From Desulfobacula sp. (GTDB taxonomy: Bacteria > Desulfobacterota > Desulfobacteria > Desulfobacterales > Desulfobacteraceae): 64,000 nt of DNA. Position numbers and translations under genes: made by a program. The first letter of the stretch is position 1. Every line of letters begins with the position of its first letter. The stretch covers positions 1 through 64,000 of the forward strand of contig NZ_JABZFL010000041.1 of the NCBI RefSeq assembly GCF_014237455.1, written 5' to 3'. Under the pieces are notes generated by a model. The model had not been told where the DNA came from. It did not search any database and saw nothing but the letters and a program-made list of their open reading frames with translations. Shown here one piece after another: positions 1 to 8,357 of the stretch.

Positions 1-401
1 TACGTCCAGCCCCTTGTTCCGTCGCCTCTGGCGCCAGAACAAGGAACTGGACCGGTCACCGCACACCGATCAATCAAACTACGTTTGCTTGATCGGCGCA
101 CGGCGCCGGTCAGCACCGCATTAGCGTTCTTGTTGCTGTGTATCATGTATTCACGCAAATTATAGGAAGAATGTGTGCCCCGGTGCAAAACATTAATTGG
201 CATTCAAATCATTATACGGACATAAATTTATTGACTTTTCCCAAACCCAGCAATAATAGTTCATAATGGAAAGACGACGAATTTGCTGTTTATGTATGGC
301 CGGATACTGTGAAAAAATTTCAATAAAATGACAATGTGGTTTGACCAAACAACCATGTAGTTGTTTAACATGGCTTTAACAGAAGAAGCTGAAAAGAGGT
401 T
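1..401. other. Gene-free left edge with nested inverted repeats
   Basis: No convincing gene is present before 402. The first 130 bases are GC-richer than what follows and are full of dyad symmetry. Positions 12-19 (CCTTGTTC) pair with 37-44, and a longer interrupted dyad spans 36-130. From about 140 on the DNA is AT-rich and unstructured up to the start of the LicD-type gene. Confidence 0.6.
36..130. repeat. attC-like imperfect dyad (possible integron cassette recombination site)
   Basis: Three pairs of arms are nested: AGAAC (36-40) with GTTCT (126-130); CTGGACCGG (47-55) with CCGGTCAG (106-113), the left arm carrying one extra G; and CCGATCAA-T-CAAAC (66-79) with GTTTG-C-TTGATCGG (83-96). 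Outer box, spacer, inner box with one unpaired G, then a variable central hairpin is how attC sites are built. Against it, the outer boxes do not fit the RYYYAAC/GTTRRRY consensus and no integrase gene is in view. It could be another folded repeat. Confidence 0.35.
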
Positions 402-1067
402 ATGATGGAAGAAAAACAATTAAGTTGGTGGGGCGATGTAACGACCGGTAATAAAAAAGAAACCATTAAAAAGAATAAAGAAATAATTGGCGAACGATTA
501 GAATTGTTTCGGATAATCAAAGGAGTTTTGGAAGATGCCGACATTGAATTTTTTTTAGAGGGCGGAACCTTGCTGGGAGCGTACAGAAACGGTCAATTCA
601 TTTATCATGATAATGATATAGATATTGGCTGTGTCAACAAAGAGTTTGTCAAAGTACGCGAAGTCTTAGATCGCAACCTGCCGGATACGGTGACATATTA
701 TCACAGAACAGACATCGGGGGTTGTCTTACAAATGCAGTGGGCTGTTTTCCGAAAGACGGGGAAAAAATTGTTGATTCTTACGGTCAGGAATGGCCTTTG
801 AATATGGTAGATATTTACAATTACATTTATAGCGAAGAAGAAAAATCCTTCCGATTGGATCACGATAGGGTCGGGCGTGATCCACAAGGGAATCCGAAAT
901 GGATTCCGGAAGATGTGATTTTCCCATTAGGTTCTATTATGTTTGAAGGTATCAAATGTCCTTGCCCGAACAAACCAAAAGAGTTCGCAGAAATTGAACA
1001 AGGTTACATAGGCGAGGATTTTGAATTTGATCAGGAAACTCAGTTGTTTATTAAGAGGCGTTCATAG
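402..1067 (+). CDS. LicD-family phosphotransferase / nucleotidyltransferase-fold protein
   Basis: A 221-aa cytoplasmic protein. Around residues 53-75 it has the family signature GGTLLGAYRNG followed by HDNDIDIG, in which the acidic cluster is the expected metal-binding site of the nucleotidyltransferase fold. LicD and fukutin-related proteins transfer phosphocholine or similar groups onto surface glycans. The substrate cannot be read here, and there is no choline kinase or glycan locus next to it. The protein is near the usual length, with a start at ATG-ATG behind AAGAGG. A short inverted repeat (AAACAAT/ATTGTTT, 1076-1093) follows the stop. The gene stands alone between repeat-rich, gene-poor flanks, which suggests an accessory insertion. 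Confidence 0.75.
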   Translation: MMEEKQLSWWGDVTTGNKKETIKKNKEIIGERLELFRIIKGVLEDADIEFFLEGGTLLGAYRNGQFIYHDNDIDIGCVNKEFVKVREVLDRNLPDTVTYYHRTDIGGCLTNAVGCFPKDGEKIVDSYGQEWPLNMVDIYNYIYSEEEKSFRLDHDRVGRDPQGNPKWIPEDVIFPLGSIMFEGIKCPCPNKPKEFAEIEQGYIGEDFEFDQETQLFIKRRS

Positions 1068-1558
1068 TGGCATGAAAACAATAATGATTGTTTGTGGCCC
1101 AATTCCCGCTGACAAGATAGAGTTGACATCCATGCATGACCAGATTTTGATAAATCCAGTTGTGATATGGATAAAAAATGTTCATTGGATAATAAAATGA
1201 ATTGGGTGCTTAGACAATTGGAAACAGCGGTTTAAAATCCAGCCAAAATCACCGTTTTAAAACCAGCAACCCAAATTCATGAACGCACCTGGGCGGCGTT
1301 GGCAATAAACCAAAGTCAAAAGTCCCCCTTTTTAGGCCCAAACAGAATGGTCCTACTTGTTTTTAATCATTTTTTTATAGTTTCTTTCGATAGCTATCCC
1401 CCTCCATAATAAGGATATCAGACTTAGCTGTGATTTTTTTGGATGGCGAAATTTTCTATTTTCCCCAGTAATTGTCAGGAGAATTCCATAACGATGACTT
1501 GTATTCGATATACTCTCCATTTTCCAATAGCCCATGACTCAAAATATTGGGGTTGAGA
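1068..1558. other. Gene-poor spacer with large palindrome and decayed coding sequence
   Basis: About 490 bases separate licD from the stop of the MFS gene. The stretch holds the 84-bp imperfect palindrome at 1197-1280 and a stop-interrupted minus-strand frame at 1375-1559. No intact gene is supported. The 60-codon minus frame starting at 1535 has no family resemblance that I recognise. Confidence 0.55.
1197..1280. repeat. 84-bp nested imperfect palindrome downstream of licD
   Basis: The outer arms are ATGAATTGGGTGCT (1197-1210) and AGCAACCCAAATTCAT (1265-1280), complementary apart from two single-base gaps. The inner arms GGTTTAAAA and TTTTAAAACC abut the outer arm directly on the right side, while about 18 unpaired bases separate them on the left. 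This could be a miniature inverted-repeat element or a cassette-end structure. There is no U-run to suggest a terminator. Confidence 0.5.
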
Positions 1559-1559
1559 C
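1375..1559 (-). pseudogene. Possible decayed coding fragment
   Basis: Directly after the MFS stop, one minus-strand frame reads as plausible protein interrupted by a single in-frame TAG. Its last residues are DILIMEGDSYRKKL. That ending loosely resembles the C-terminus of IstB-type transposition helper ATPases, where a GESYR-like motif is common, but the upstream part does not support it. This is a guess from a short match and may be chance. Confidence 0.2.
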
Positions 1560-2749
1560 TAATTTTTTATAAAAGATTTCTTATCCACCAACGCCCAGAA
1601 AACAAGTGTTCCAAAAACCATGATAAGGGTTCCGCAGGGGAAAGACAGCCTTAAACTTAAAAAATCCATGGCAAGCCCAGCAGCCATGGAACCTGTCAGC
1701 ATCCCCAGGCTGTGTGCCACCGTTATGATGGACATGACCGATCCCATGGCCTTTTTTGTATCGCCTTTAATGACCGCATACGCCATGATTGCCGGCATGG
1801 AAACACCGCCTCCGAGTCCAAATATTGAAACGGCAATAACAAGGTCATAAAAAGAGGATGCCCAGAACGGCAGGATCATCCCAATGGCTGAAAGAATTCC
1901 CCCGAAAATGATCATCATATTTTTATTCACTCTATCTGCCGCATACCCCATGGGGAGATGAAGAAGTCCTGATACAAATACACCCAGCATGACCAGCACA
2001 CCGATCAAAGAACTGGACAGAGCAAACTCAGTATCTGCAAACACCGGAAGGAAACACCATATCACCCCGATACAGGCAGTATACGCATACCTGAATATAA
2101 AAATGGAAATTATCCCTTTGTCTTTTAAAAGATTTGACCATGGAATTATTTCGTTCTTTTTATTTTTTACTTTTTCTTGAGATGTTGCCGGCAAAAAAAA
2201 GATGCATAACAGGAGGCCAATGCCTGACAGCAAGCCCATACAAATAAACGCAGCATCAAGAGACCATACATCTTTTATCCCGCCTCCCATCAAAGGCCCG
2301 AGACTCAGGCTCAAAAACATGGACAGGTTAAACAATCCCATTGAATACCCTTCCGAACCTTCCGGGGTTATTTCCCCCACATAAGCCTGAACCACCGGCA
2401 TAATCATGGCAGATGCTGCCCCCTGGATAAATCGTAATAGTATCAAGGTCTCGATAGTGTTTGAAAATACAAAGGCAATGGAAATCAATGTGTAGGCAAA
2501 TAAGCCTGTCACAATAAAGGGTTTTCGCCCTTTTTGATCTGACAGTCTCCCGAACAGGGGCAAAAGAAGGGTTCTGGATATGGAAAATGATCCGAATATC
2601 AATCCTACATATATACCTGTAGCACCCAGATCATTAGCATAAACAGGCAGTAGCGGGACTACAATACCAACCCCTGTAACCGTTGTAAAAATGGCAAAAA
2701 ACAGGGTTAGGAAAATACCTTTATGATGAGTGGGGATCAGGATAAGCAC
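1559..2749 (-). CDS. MFS transporter, drug-efflux (DHA1/TetA-like) type
   Basis: A 396-aa inner-membrane protein with about 12 hydrophobic segments. The cytoplasmic loop after helix 2 carries the MFS signature as FGRLSDQKGRKP, and the second half repeats it weakly as PMGYAADRVNKN. The likely role is proton-driven export of a small molecule; the substrate is unknown. The frame starts with GTG at 2749 inside the last codons of the helicase gene (13-base overlap), so the two are probably translationally coupled. The AGGA just before the GTG is too close to be ideal, so the start is uncertain, but no ATG lies before the first helix. Confidence 0.75.
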   Translation of the reverse strand: MLILIPTHHKGIFLTLFFAIFTTVTGVGIVVPLLPVYANDLGATGIYVGLIFGSFSISRTLLLPLFGRLSDQKGRKPFIVTGLFAYTLISIAFVFSNTIETLILLRFIQGAASAMIMPVVQAYVGEITPEGSEGYSMGLFNLSMFLSLSLGPLMGGGIKDVWSLDAAFICMGLLSGIGLLLCIFFLPATSQEKVKNKKNEIIPWSNLLKDKGIISIFIFRYAYTACIGVIWCFLPVFADTEFALSSSLIGVLVMLGVFVSGLLHLPMGYAADRVNKNMMIIFGGILSAIGMILPFWASSFYDLVIAVSIFGLGGGVSMPAIMAYAVIKGDTKKAMGSVMSIITVAHSLGMLTGSMAAGLAMDFLSLRLSFPCGTLIMVFGTLVFWALVDKKSFIKN

Positions 2750-4599
2750 TCCTGAATTTGATCGATAAACCGGCTGGGTATTGCAAATTCACCTTTCCGA
2801 TAATTGGCGTGTGTCAGATATAAAAATCTTTCTGCCCTTGTCATTGCCACATACATCAGGCGTCTTTCCTCGAAAATCGCATTATCGCCCGCTTCAAGAG
2901 ACCGCCAATGGGGAAACAGGCGGTCTTCGCACCCCACAACAAAAACCGTATCATATTCCAGTCCTTTGGCCGAATGAATGGTGAGAAGGGATACGCCTGA
3001 TGAATCCTGTCCATCCTCATCTTCCTTGTCTTCCCTGATCAGGGCCGCTTCTTCAAGATATTCCAGAAGATCATCTTTCGCTCTTGCCGTATAAATCAAT
3101 TGTTCAATATTTTCTTTTTTTGAAATAAACTCTGCTTTTGTTTTTGTTTTTTTCTCCAGGTATTCAAAATAGCCGGTTCTTTCTATGACAACTTCCATGG
3201 CCCGGGCAGGAGCCAGATCCGTTATTTCATACAGGATCTCAAGAACCTGCGAAAGATTTTCATGGAGTTTCTTGCTTAAGACCCTGTCTTTGACCATGAT
3301 CCTTGCAGCATCCTGAAGACTTGTCCCTTCTGTTCGGATGTTTGCCATTCTTTTAATCATTGCCGGCCCGATGCCCCTTTTGGGTGTATTCACAACCCTC
3401 TCAAACGAGACATCATCATTGGGAAAAAAGGCCGCACTCAGATAGGAATTAATATCCAGGACTTCCATCCTTTCAAAAAACCCCTGTGATCCCTTCAAAC
3501 TATAGGGTATTCGGTATGATCTGAAAATCTTTTCAAAGGGAAGGGAACAAAATTTTGTCCTGTAGACCACTGCTATTTTATCAAAGCCTACGCCCTGGCC
3601 CTGCCGGTTTAATCCCTTAATCCTTCCGGCAACCCATTCGGCTTCATGGGAATCCGACATAAAATCATAAATTTCAACCACACCGCCTTTTTTTTGGGAA
3701 AAACATTTTTTATCCATCTTATCCGGGTTATAATCGATTAAATCATTTGCCACCTGGACAATTTCATTTGCAGATCGATAATTTTCCTCAAGTCGGAAAA
3801 TTTTTGAATTCCTGTATTTTTCAGGGAACCCTAGAAAATGGTTTACATTGGAACCCCTGAATCCATAAACAGCCTGCCAGTCATCTCCCACACAGAAAAG
3901 ATTCTGGTGCGCACCCAACAGCAGGTTGGTTAAATCCTCCTGAAGATTATTGGTATCCTGATATTCATCCACAAGAATATAGGAAAAATAATTTTGATAG
4001 TAATCCCGAATCTTAGTGTGATCCCTTAAAAGGTCCCTTGTCTTTAAAAGGATATTATCAAAATCCACACTGTTCATCTCTTTTAATCGTTCTTCATATT
4101 GAGCAAAGAGATCTTCAATTTTGATATTAAAAAAGACAGGCTTTAAATCAAAATATTTTCCCGGGTTACCAAAATTTTTAGCCCTTGAAATAGCGGATAA
4201 AATTTTATTGGCATGCTTTTTTTCAATATTATTTTTTACACAGAGTTCTTTGACCAGCTTTTGCTGTTGATAGACTGAAAACACCAGTATGGGTAGTGCG
4301 TATCCCAATTTTTCGCAATGGCGTTTTAAAATCATCAGACAGGCTGAATGATAGGTTCTTACCCATTGAAAACTTTGATACGGAAGACCGGTCATCTCAA
4401 TGAGTCGTGATTTCATCTCACCGGCGGCTTTGTTTGTAAATGTGATGGCGAGAATCCTTTTGGGATCATGGCCCAGATTCACAAGGTGTGAAAACTTGGC
4501 TGTCAAGGTTCTGGTCTTACCTGAACCGGCTCCCGCAACAACAAGTGCCGGGGAGCCGGTATGATTTACTGCATCCTGCTGCTGTACCGATAACTCCAT
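2737..4599 (-). CDS. UvrD/Rep-family (SF1A) ATP-dependent DNA helicase
   Basis: A 620-aa 3'-5' helicase. Motifs appear in the right order: Q-motif region at the N-terminus, Walker A AGAGSGKTRT near residue 22, Walker B VDEYQDTN, motif III VGDDWQAVYGFRG, motif IV EENYRS, motif V TIHSAKGLEYDTVFV and motif VI MYVAMTRAE. It is shorter than typical UvrD (about 720 aa) and lacks the C-terminal extension, closer to Rep/PcrA-like short paralogues. The likely role is DNA repair or removal of protein or RNA roadblocks. It precedes the MFS gene with overlapping ends and lies 42 bases after the mutase gene on the same strand. Which paralogue it is (uvrD, pcrA or rep) cannot be decided, so no symbol is given. 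Confidence 0.9.
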   Translation of the reverse strand: MELSVQQQDAVNHTGSPALVVAGAGSGKTRTLTAKFSHLVNLGHDPKRILAITFTNKAAGEMKSRLIEMTGLPYQSFQWVRTYHSACLMILKRHCEKLGYALPILVFSVYQQQKLVKELCVKNNIEKKHANKILSAISRAKNFGNPGKYFDLKPVFFNIKIEDLFAQYEERLKEMNSVDFDNILLKTRDLLRDHTKIRDYYQNYFSYILVDEYQDTNNLQEDLTNLLLGAHQNLFCVGDDWQAVYGFRGSNVNHFLGFPEKYRNSKIFRLEENYRSANEIVQVANDLIDYNPDKMDKKCFSQKKGGVVEIYDFMSDSHEAEWVAGRIKGLNRQGQGVGFDKIAVVYRTKFCSLPFEKIFRSYRIPYSLKGSQGFFERMEVLDINSYLSAAFFPNDDVSFERVVNTPKRGIGPAMIKRMANIRTEGTSLQDAARIMVKDRVLSKKLHENLSQVLEILYEITDLAPARAMEVVIERTGYFEYLEKKTKTKAEFISKKENIEQLIYTARAKDDLLEYLEEAALIREDKEDEDGQDSSGVSLLTIHSAKGLEYDTVFVVGCEDRLFPHWRSLEAGDNAIFEERRLMYVAMTRAERFLYLTHANYRKGEFAIPSRFIDQIQECLS

Positions 4600-4641
4600 A
4601 AAATGTGGTCCATAAGATTTTATACTATGAAATTTAAAATC

Positions 4642-6000
4642 TTATTTTGTCTCCTCTATAATGATTTTTAATACTGATTCAATTTCATTTCTTATTTCAT
4701 CCAGTCTTTTTGCGGTCAACGCTTCGAATCGAAGCACCAGGGCCGGCTGGGTATTGGATGCCCTGACAAGTCCCCATCCGTCATCATACACGGCTCTTAA
4801 CCCGTCAATGTCAATCAAATCCTGTTGTTTGGTTTTATAATGAGCAACAATTTTTTGAACGACATTAAATTTGATATCATCCGCGCAATCCACACGGATC
4901 TCAGGTGTTGTAAATGTTTTGGGAAGATCGGCAATGAGTTCGTCAACACCCAGGCCTGTATCTGCCATGATTTCAAGCAGGCGGCAGGTTGCATAGAGGG
5001 CATCATCAAATCCCATAAATCTGTCCTTAAAAAACATATGCCCGCTCATCTCACCGGCCAGGGCTGCATTTTCCTCTTTCATTTTTTGCTTGATCAATGA
5101 ATGGCCAGTTCGCCACATAATGGCATTGCCGCCATGGTTTCGAATATCGTCATACATGACCATGGAGCACTTGACTTCCGAGATAAAGGTAGCCCCGGGA
5201 TTTCGTTCAAGAATTTCCCTGGCATAAATCACCATGAGCTGGTCTCCATAGATCACCTCACCATTTTTGTCCACAACACCGATCCTGTCAGCGTCTCCAT
5301 CATATCCCACCCCCAGATCAAGGCCCTTTTCTTTCACCAGCTTTATCAGGTCGAGTACGTTCTTTTTCTGGGTGGGGTCAGCTTCATGATTGGGAAATGT
5401 TCCATCCATATCACAATAAATATCGTGCACCTCACACCCTAAATCTTTTAATACCGGGAGAGCCGTAATCCCACCGGTACCATTGCCGGCATCAATCCCG
5501 ATCTTGATGGGGCGCTTTATGTTGATATTATTTAAAATATATTCTTTATAAAGAGTGATGACATCTTTTCGGGTCACCGAGCCCTCGCCTTGAACAAACT
5601 CTTTTTTTTCAACAATACTGCGAATATCCTGTAATCCCTGGCTGTGAATGGAATCTGTGCCACTCAAGAGTTTAAACCCGTTATATTCGGGTGGATTATG
5701 GCTTGCCGTCACCATGGCACCGCCTTCAAGATTCAAATGCTGTATGGAAAAATAAAGTACTGGTGTGGGACAGATTCCAATATCAATAACATCGCACCCC
5801 GTAGAGGTGATTCCCTGGATAAACAATTGGGCAAATGTTTCAGATGTCTGCCTGCAATCTCTTCCAACAGAGACTATTTTTTTATTCTGCTGGTTTAAAA
5901 GACTGCCGTAGGCCTTGCCAATGCTCACCACATCCTTTCCCTCAATATCCCTGCCCGCGACACCTCTGATGTCATATTCTCTGAAAATCCCAGGATTCAT
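4642..6000 (-). CDS. Phosphomannomutase/phosphoglucomutase (AlgC/ManB type)
   Basis: A 452-aa alpha-D-phosphohexomutase that interconverts hexose 6- and 1-phosphates through a phosphoserine. Ser100 lies in TASHNPPEYNG. The magnesium loop DGDADRIG, the sugar-specificity loop GEMSGHMFF and the phosphate-binding RASNTQPALVLRFE follow in order. The length is standard for the bifunctional PMM/PGM group, which feeds GDP-mannose and UDP-glucose to surface polysaccharides. The ATG at 6000 has a textbook AAAGGAGG. It lies 10 bases after uppP, so the two form a cell-envelope pair. Confidence 0.92.
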   Translation of the reverse strand: MNPGIFREYDIRGVAGRDIEGKDVVSIGKAYGSLLNQQNKKIVSVGRDCRQTSETFAQLFIQGITSTGCDVIDIGICPTPVLYFSIQHLNLEGGAMVTASHNPPEYNGFKLLSGTDSIHSQGLQDIRSIVEKKEFVQGEGSVTRKDVITLYKEYILNNINIKRPIKIGIDAGNGTGGITALPVLKDLGCEVHDIYCDMDGTFPNHEADPTQKKNVLDLIKLVKEKGLDLGVGYDGDADRIGVVDKNGEVIYGDQLMVIYAREILERNPGATFISEVKCSMVMYDDIRNHGGNAIMWRTGHSLIKQKMKEENAALAGEMSGHMFFKDRFMGFDDALYATCRLLEIMADTGLGVDELIADLPKTFTTPEIRVDCADDIKFNVVQKIVAHYKTKQQDLIDIDGLRAVYDDGWGLVRASNTQPALVLRFEALTAKRLDEIRNEIESVLKIIIEETK

Positions 6001-6010
6001 GATGCCTCCT

Positions 6011-6838
6011 TTAGATAATTTTTGATAAAAGGACCAGTGACCCTATAAGCCAGCAATAAGGGGCAAATAGATGAAATTTGCCCGAATGAACCAAAGTCAA
6101 GAGCATTTTTAAAGCAATTAACCCGGTTATAAACGAAGCAATTGTAGCATATATTGTTACAGGATCAATGATTAGACCACTGCTTATCATATCTTTTATA
6201 CTCAAAACTTGCGCCCCCAATATTGCGGGAATTGATAACAAAAAAGAAAATTTAGCTGCCGTATGCCTGTCAAGTCCCATAAACATCCCGGCAGCAATAG
6301 TGCTTCCTGATCGTGAAATACCCGGGATGACGGCAAGCCCCTGAATTATCCCGATAAAAAACGCCTTTTTATTACCAAACCGGCTTTTTTTAGTGTCCGT
6401 GAAATAATAATTTCGGGAAACCCACAGGATTGTTCCTGTCAGGATCAACATCGATCCGACCAGAACCTCTGAGGTAAACAGAACATGCTCAAATTGTTTT
6501 AAGACAAGCCCGATGATGGCTGTTGGGATAGAACCGATCACAATCAAACCTGCCATTTGAAGGTTTTTATCTTCCTTTACCAAATGCGCGACCGGCTTAA
6601 ACGAAACTGCCTTAGAGAGAAATCCAAAAACAGAAGATATCATAGCTAAAATGTCAGAAGAATAAACTACCAGGACAGCCAGAAGTGTTCCCACATGAAC
6701 ACTGATATCAAAAGTCAGTTGGGATTGGGTAATTCCGAAAAAAGTCTGTCCCAATACAAGATGCCCGGAACTGCTTACCGGTAAAAATTCCGTAAGTCCC
6801 TGTAAAATGCCAAGAATGATCCCCTGATGGTATTCCAT
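6011..6838 (-). CDS. uppP: Undecaprenyl-diphosphatase UppP (BacA)
   Basis: A 275-aa polytopic membrane enzyme that dephosphorylates undecaprenyl diphosphate to recycle the lipid carrier for peptidoglycan and surface glycans. Both conserved membrane-re-entrant signatures are present: GLTEFLPVSSSGHL at residues 15-28, with the catalytic glutamate and serines, and PGISRSGSTI in the second half. The length matches the family. It is followed after 10 bases by the phosphohexomutase gene. Overproduction gives bacitracin tolerance in other bacteria. Confidence 0.95.
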   Translation of the reverse strand: MEYHQGIILGILQGLTEFLPVSSSGHLVLGQTFFGITQSQLTFDISVHVGTLLAVLVVYSSDILAMISSVFGFLSKAVSFKPVAHLVKEDKNLQMAGLIVIGSIPTAIIGLVLKQFEHVLFTSEVLVGSMLILTGTILWVSRNYYFTDTKKSRFGNKKAFFIGIIQGLAVIPGISRSGSTIAAGMFMGLDRHTAAKFSFLLSIPAILGAQVLSIKDMISSGLIIDPVTIYATIASFITGLIALKMLLTLVHSGKFHLFAPYCWLIGSLVLLSKII

Positions 6839-7035
6839 ATTTTATCAATTTTCTTATTGTTCATTCAGTTTCCATAAACAGCATTCGTATATAATTCTTA
6901 AGCCTTAATTGCAAGATAATAAAGAAACCTTGATTTCATGTCCATTTTTCTGTAAAAGATAGGTTAATATATTTTCGTTCAGATATTTTTTTAATAAAAC
7001 ACCTACATACACAACAACAAAAGGAGAAAAGAAAC

Positions 7036-8199
7036 ATGAAACTTTTAATTAGAGGTTTATTAACATTTTTTGCCTTCCTTTTTTTATTTGGATGCGCGCA
7101 AAAACAGATGAGTACCCTGCCGTCATTTGAAGCAGCACAATTTGATAAAAGTATGTACGCATCAAAAGTAGATAATTTCATGATACTGTTTGATGCATCA
7201 AGCTCCATGTCCATGTATGAAAAATTTGATATTGCACAGGCCCTTGTATACAGGATGAATGATTTGATTCCTGAAATGGGCCAAACAGCAGGCCTAAGAT
7301 CCTTTGGTCACTCTCCTAAAGTATCAAAAAATTCAACAGAACTCTTTTACGGGATGGAAAGATATTCTTCTCACAATTTAGAGACTAATTTTGAAAAAAT
7401 TACTGAACCGGGTGGAACCAGCCCGCTGTATAAAGCAATTAATGCAGCAGGGACTGACCTTAAAGGACTTTCAGGTGCTATGAATGCCGTTATTATCATT
7501 ACTGACGGACTTGATCTGCCCGGAGATATATTGGCTTCTGCACAAAACTTAAAAGATCTTTATGGCTCTTCCATCTGTTTTTATCCCATCCTCGTGGGGG
7601 ATTCAAAAGAAGGAGAGGCTCTTTTAAAAAAGGTTGCAACCATCGGAGGATGCGGTTTTTATTCAACTGCAGACCAATTGTCAACCAGCGCAGGCCTGGG
7701 AAGTTTTGTTGAAAAAGTATTCCTTGAAAAAAAGGTTGCTGCTCCTGCCCCTGCTCCTGCCGCCCCGGTTGTGGCACCAAAAAAAGACAGTGACAAAGAC
7801 GGAGTTTATGATGAGGATGATCAATGCCCTGGAACCCCGCTTGGTGCGACAGTCAATCCGGTTGGATGCTGGGTGCTTGACAATGTTCTTTTTGACTTTG
7901 ATAAAGATGTGATAAAACCTGCAGCCTATCCTTTATTGGATGATGTTGCCAAAATCCTTGAAAAAAATCCTGTCATGGGTGTTGAACTTCAAGGCCACTG
8001 CGACAATGTCGGTACTGACGCATATAACATGGATCTTTCCATGAGACGTGCCCATGCCGTTAAAAATTATCTGATTGGAAAAGGCATCCTAAAAAACAGA
8101 ATGGCAACCGAAGGATTCGGATTTACTAAGCCTGTCGCGCTAAACGGTACGGATACAGGCCGTTCATTAAACAGAAGGGTTGAACTTCACCCGTATTAA
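7036..8199 (+). CDS. Outer-membrane lipoprotein with VWA domain, TSP3 repeat and OmpA C-terminus
   Basis: A 387-aa exported lipoprotein. The signal peptide ends in the lipobox LFGC (Cys20). A von Willebrand A domain follows with an intact metal-ion site DASSS near residue 54. After a Pro/Ala-rich linker comes one thrombospondin type-3 calcium repeat (DSDKDGVYDEDDQCP). The last ~105 residues form an OmpA-like peptidoglycan-binding domain (FDFDKDVIKPAA; LSMRRAHAVKNYL). It probably tethers the outer membrane to the wall while presenting a metal-dependent protein-binding domain. It stands alone on the plus strand with SD AAAGGAG and strong hairpins after the stop. Confidence 0.85.
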   Translation: MKLLIRGLLTFFAFLFLFGCAQKQMSTLPSFEAAQFDKSMYASKVDNFMILFDASSSMSMYEKFDIAQALVYRMNDLIPEMGQTAGLRSFGHSPKVSKNSTELFYGMERYSSHNLETNFEKITEPGGTSPLYKAINAAGTDLKGLSGAMNAVIIITDGLDLPGDILASAQNLKDLYGSSICFYPILVGDSKEGEALLKKVATIGGCGFYSTADQLSTSAGLGSFVEKVFLEKKVAAPAPAPAAPVVAPKKDSDKDGVYDEDDQCPGTPLGATVNPVGCWVLDNVLFDFDKDVIKPAAYPLLDDVAKILEKNPVMGVELQGHCDNVGTDAYNMDLSMRRAHAVKNYLIGKGILKNRMATEGFGFTKPVALNGTDTGRSLNRRVELHPY

Positions 8200-8212
8200 T
8201 TGAAAGACAAAC

Positions 8213-8337
8213 CTGGGAAGGAACTGCTTTTTTAGCGAACAGTTTTTTTCCCATTCAGTTTATTTTCGGCCACAAAGAAATGTTACTTTCTTCAAAGTTC
8301 AAAGAAAGGGACTTTCTTTGTGGCCTTTTTTATTTTA
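8213..8337 (+). terminator. Tandem intrinsic terminators after the VWA/OmpA gene
   Basis: The main hairpin has a perfect 13-bp stem, GGCCACAAAGAAA (8268-8280) pairing with 8313-8325, followed directly by TTTTTTATTTT. A first, weaker hairpin (about 8216-8253, with G-U pairs and one bulge) precedes it. The T-run favours plus-strand termination; the convergent moeA-type gene ends at 8358. Confidence 0.85.
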
Positions 8338-8357
8338 AACTACTTTAAATGCGTTCT

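Noticed and set aside
1353-1535. 60-codon minus-strand open frame
   Set aside because: It overlaps decayed sequence, has no SD and no recognisable family.
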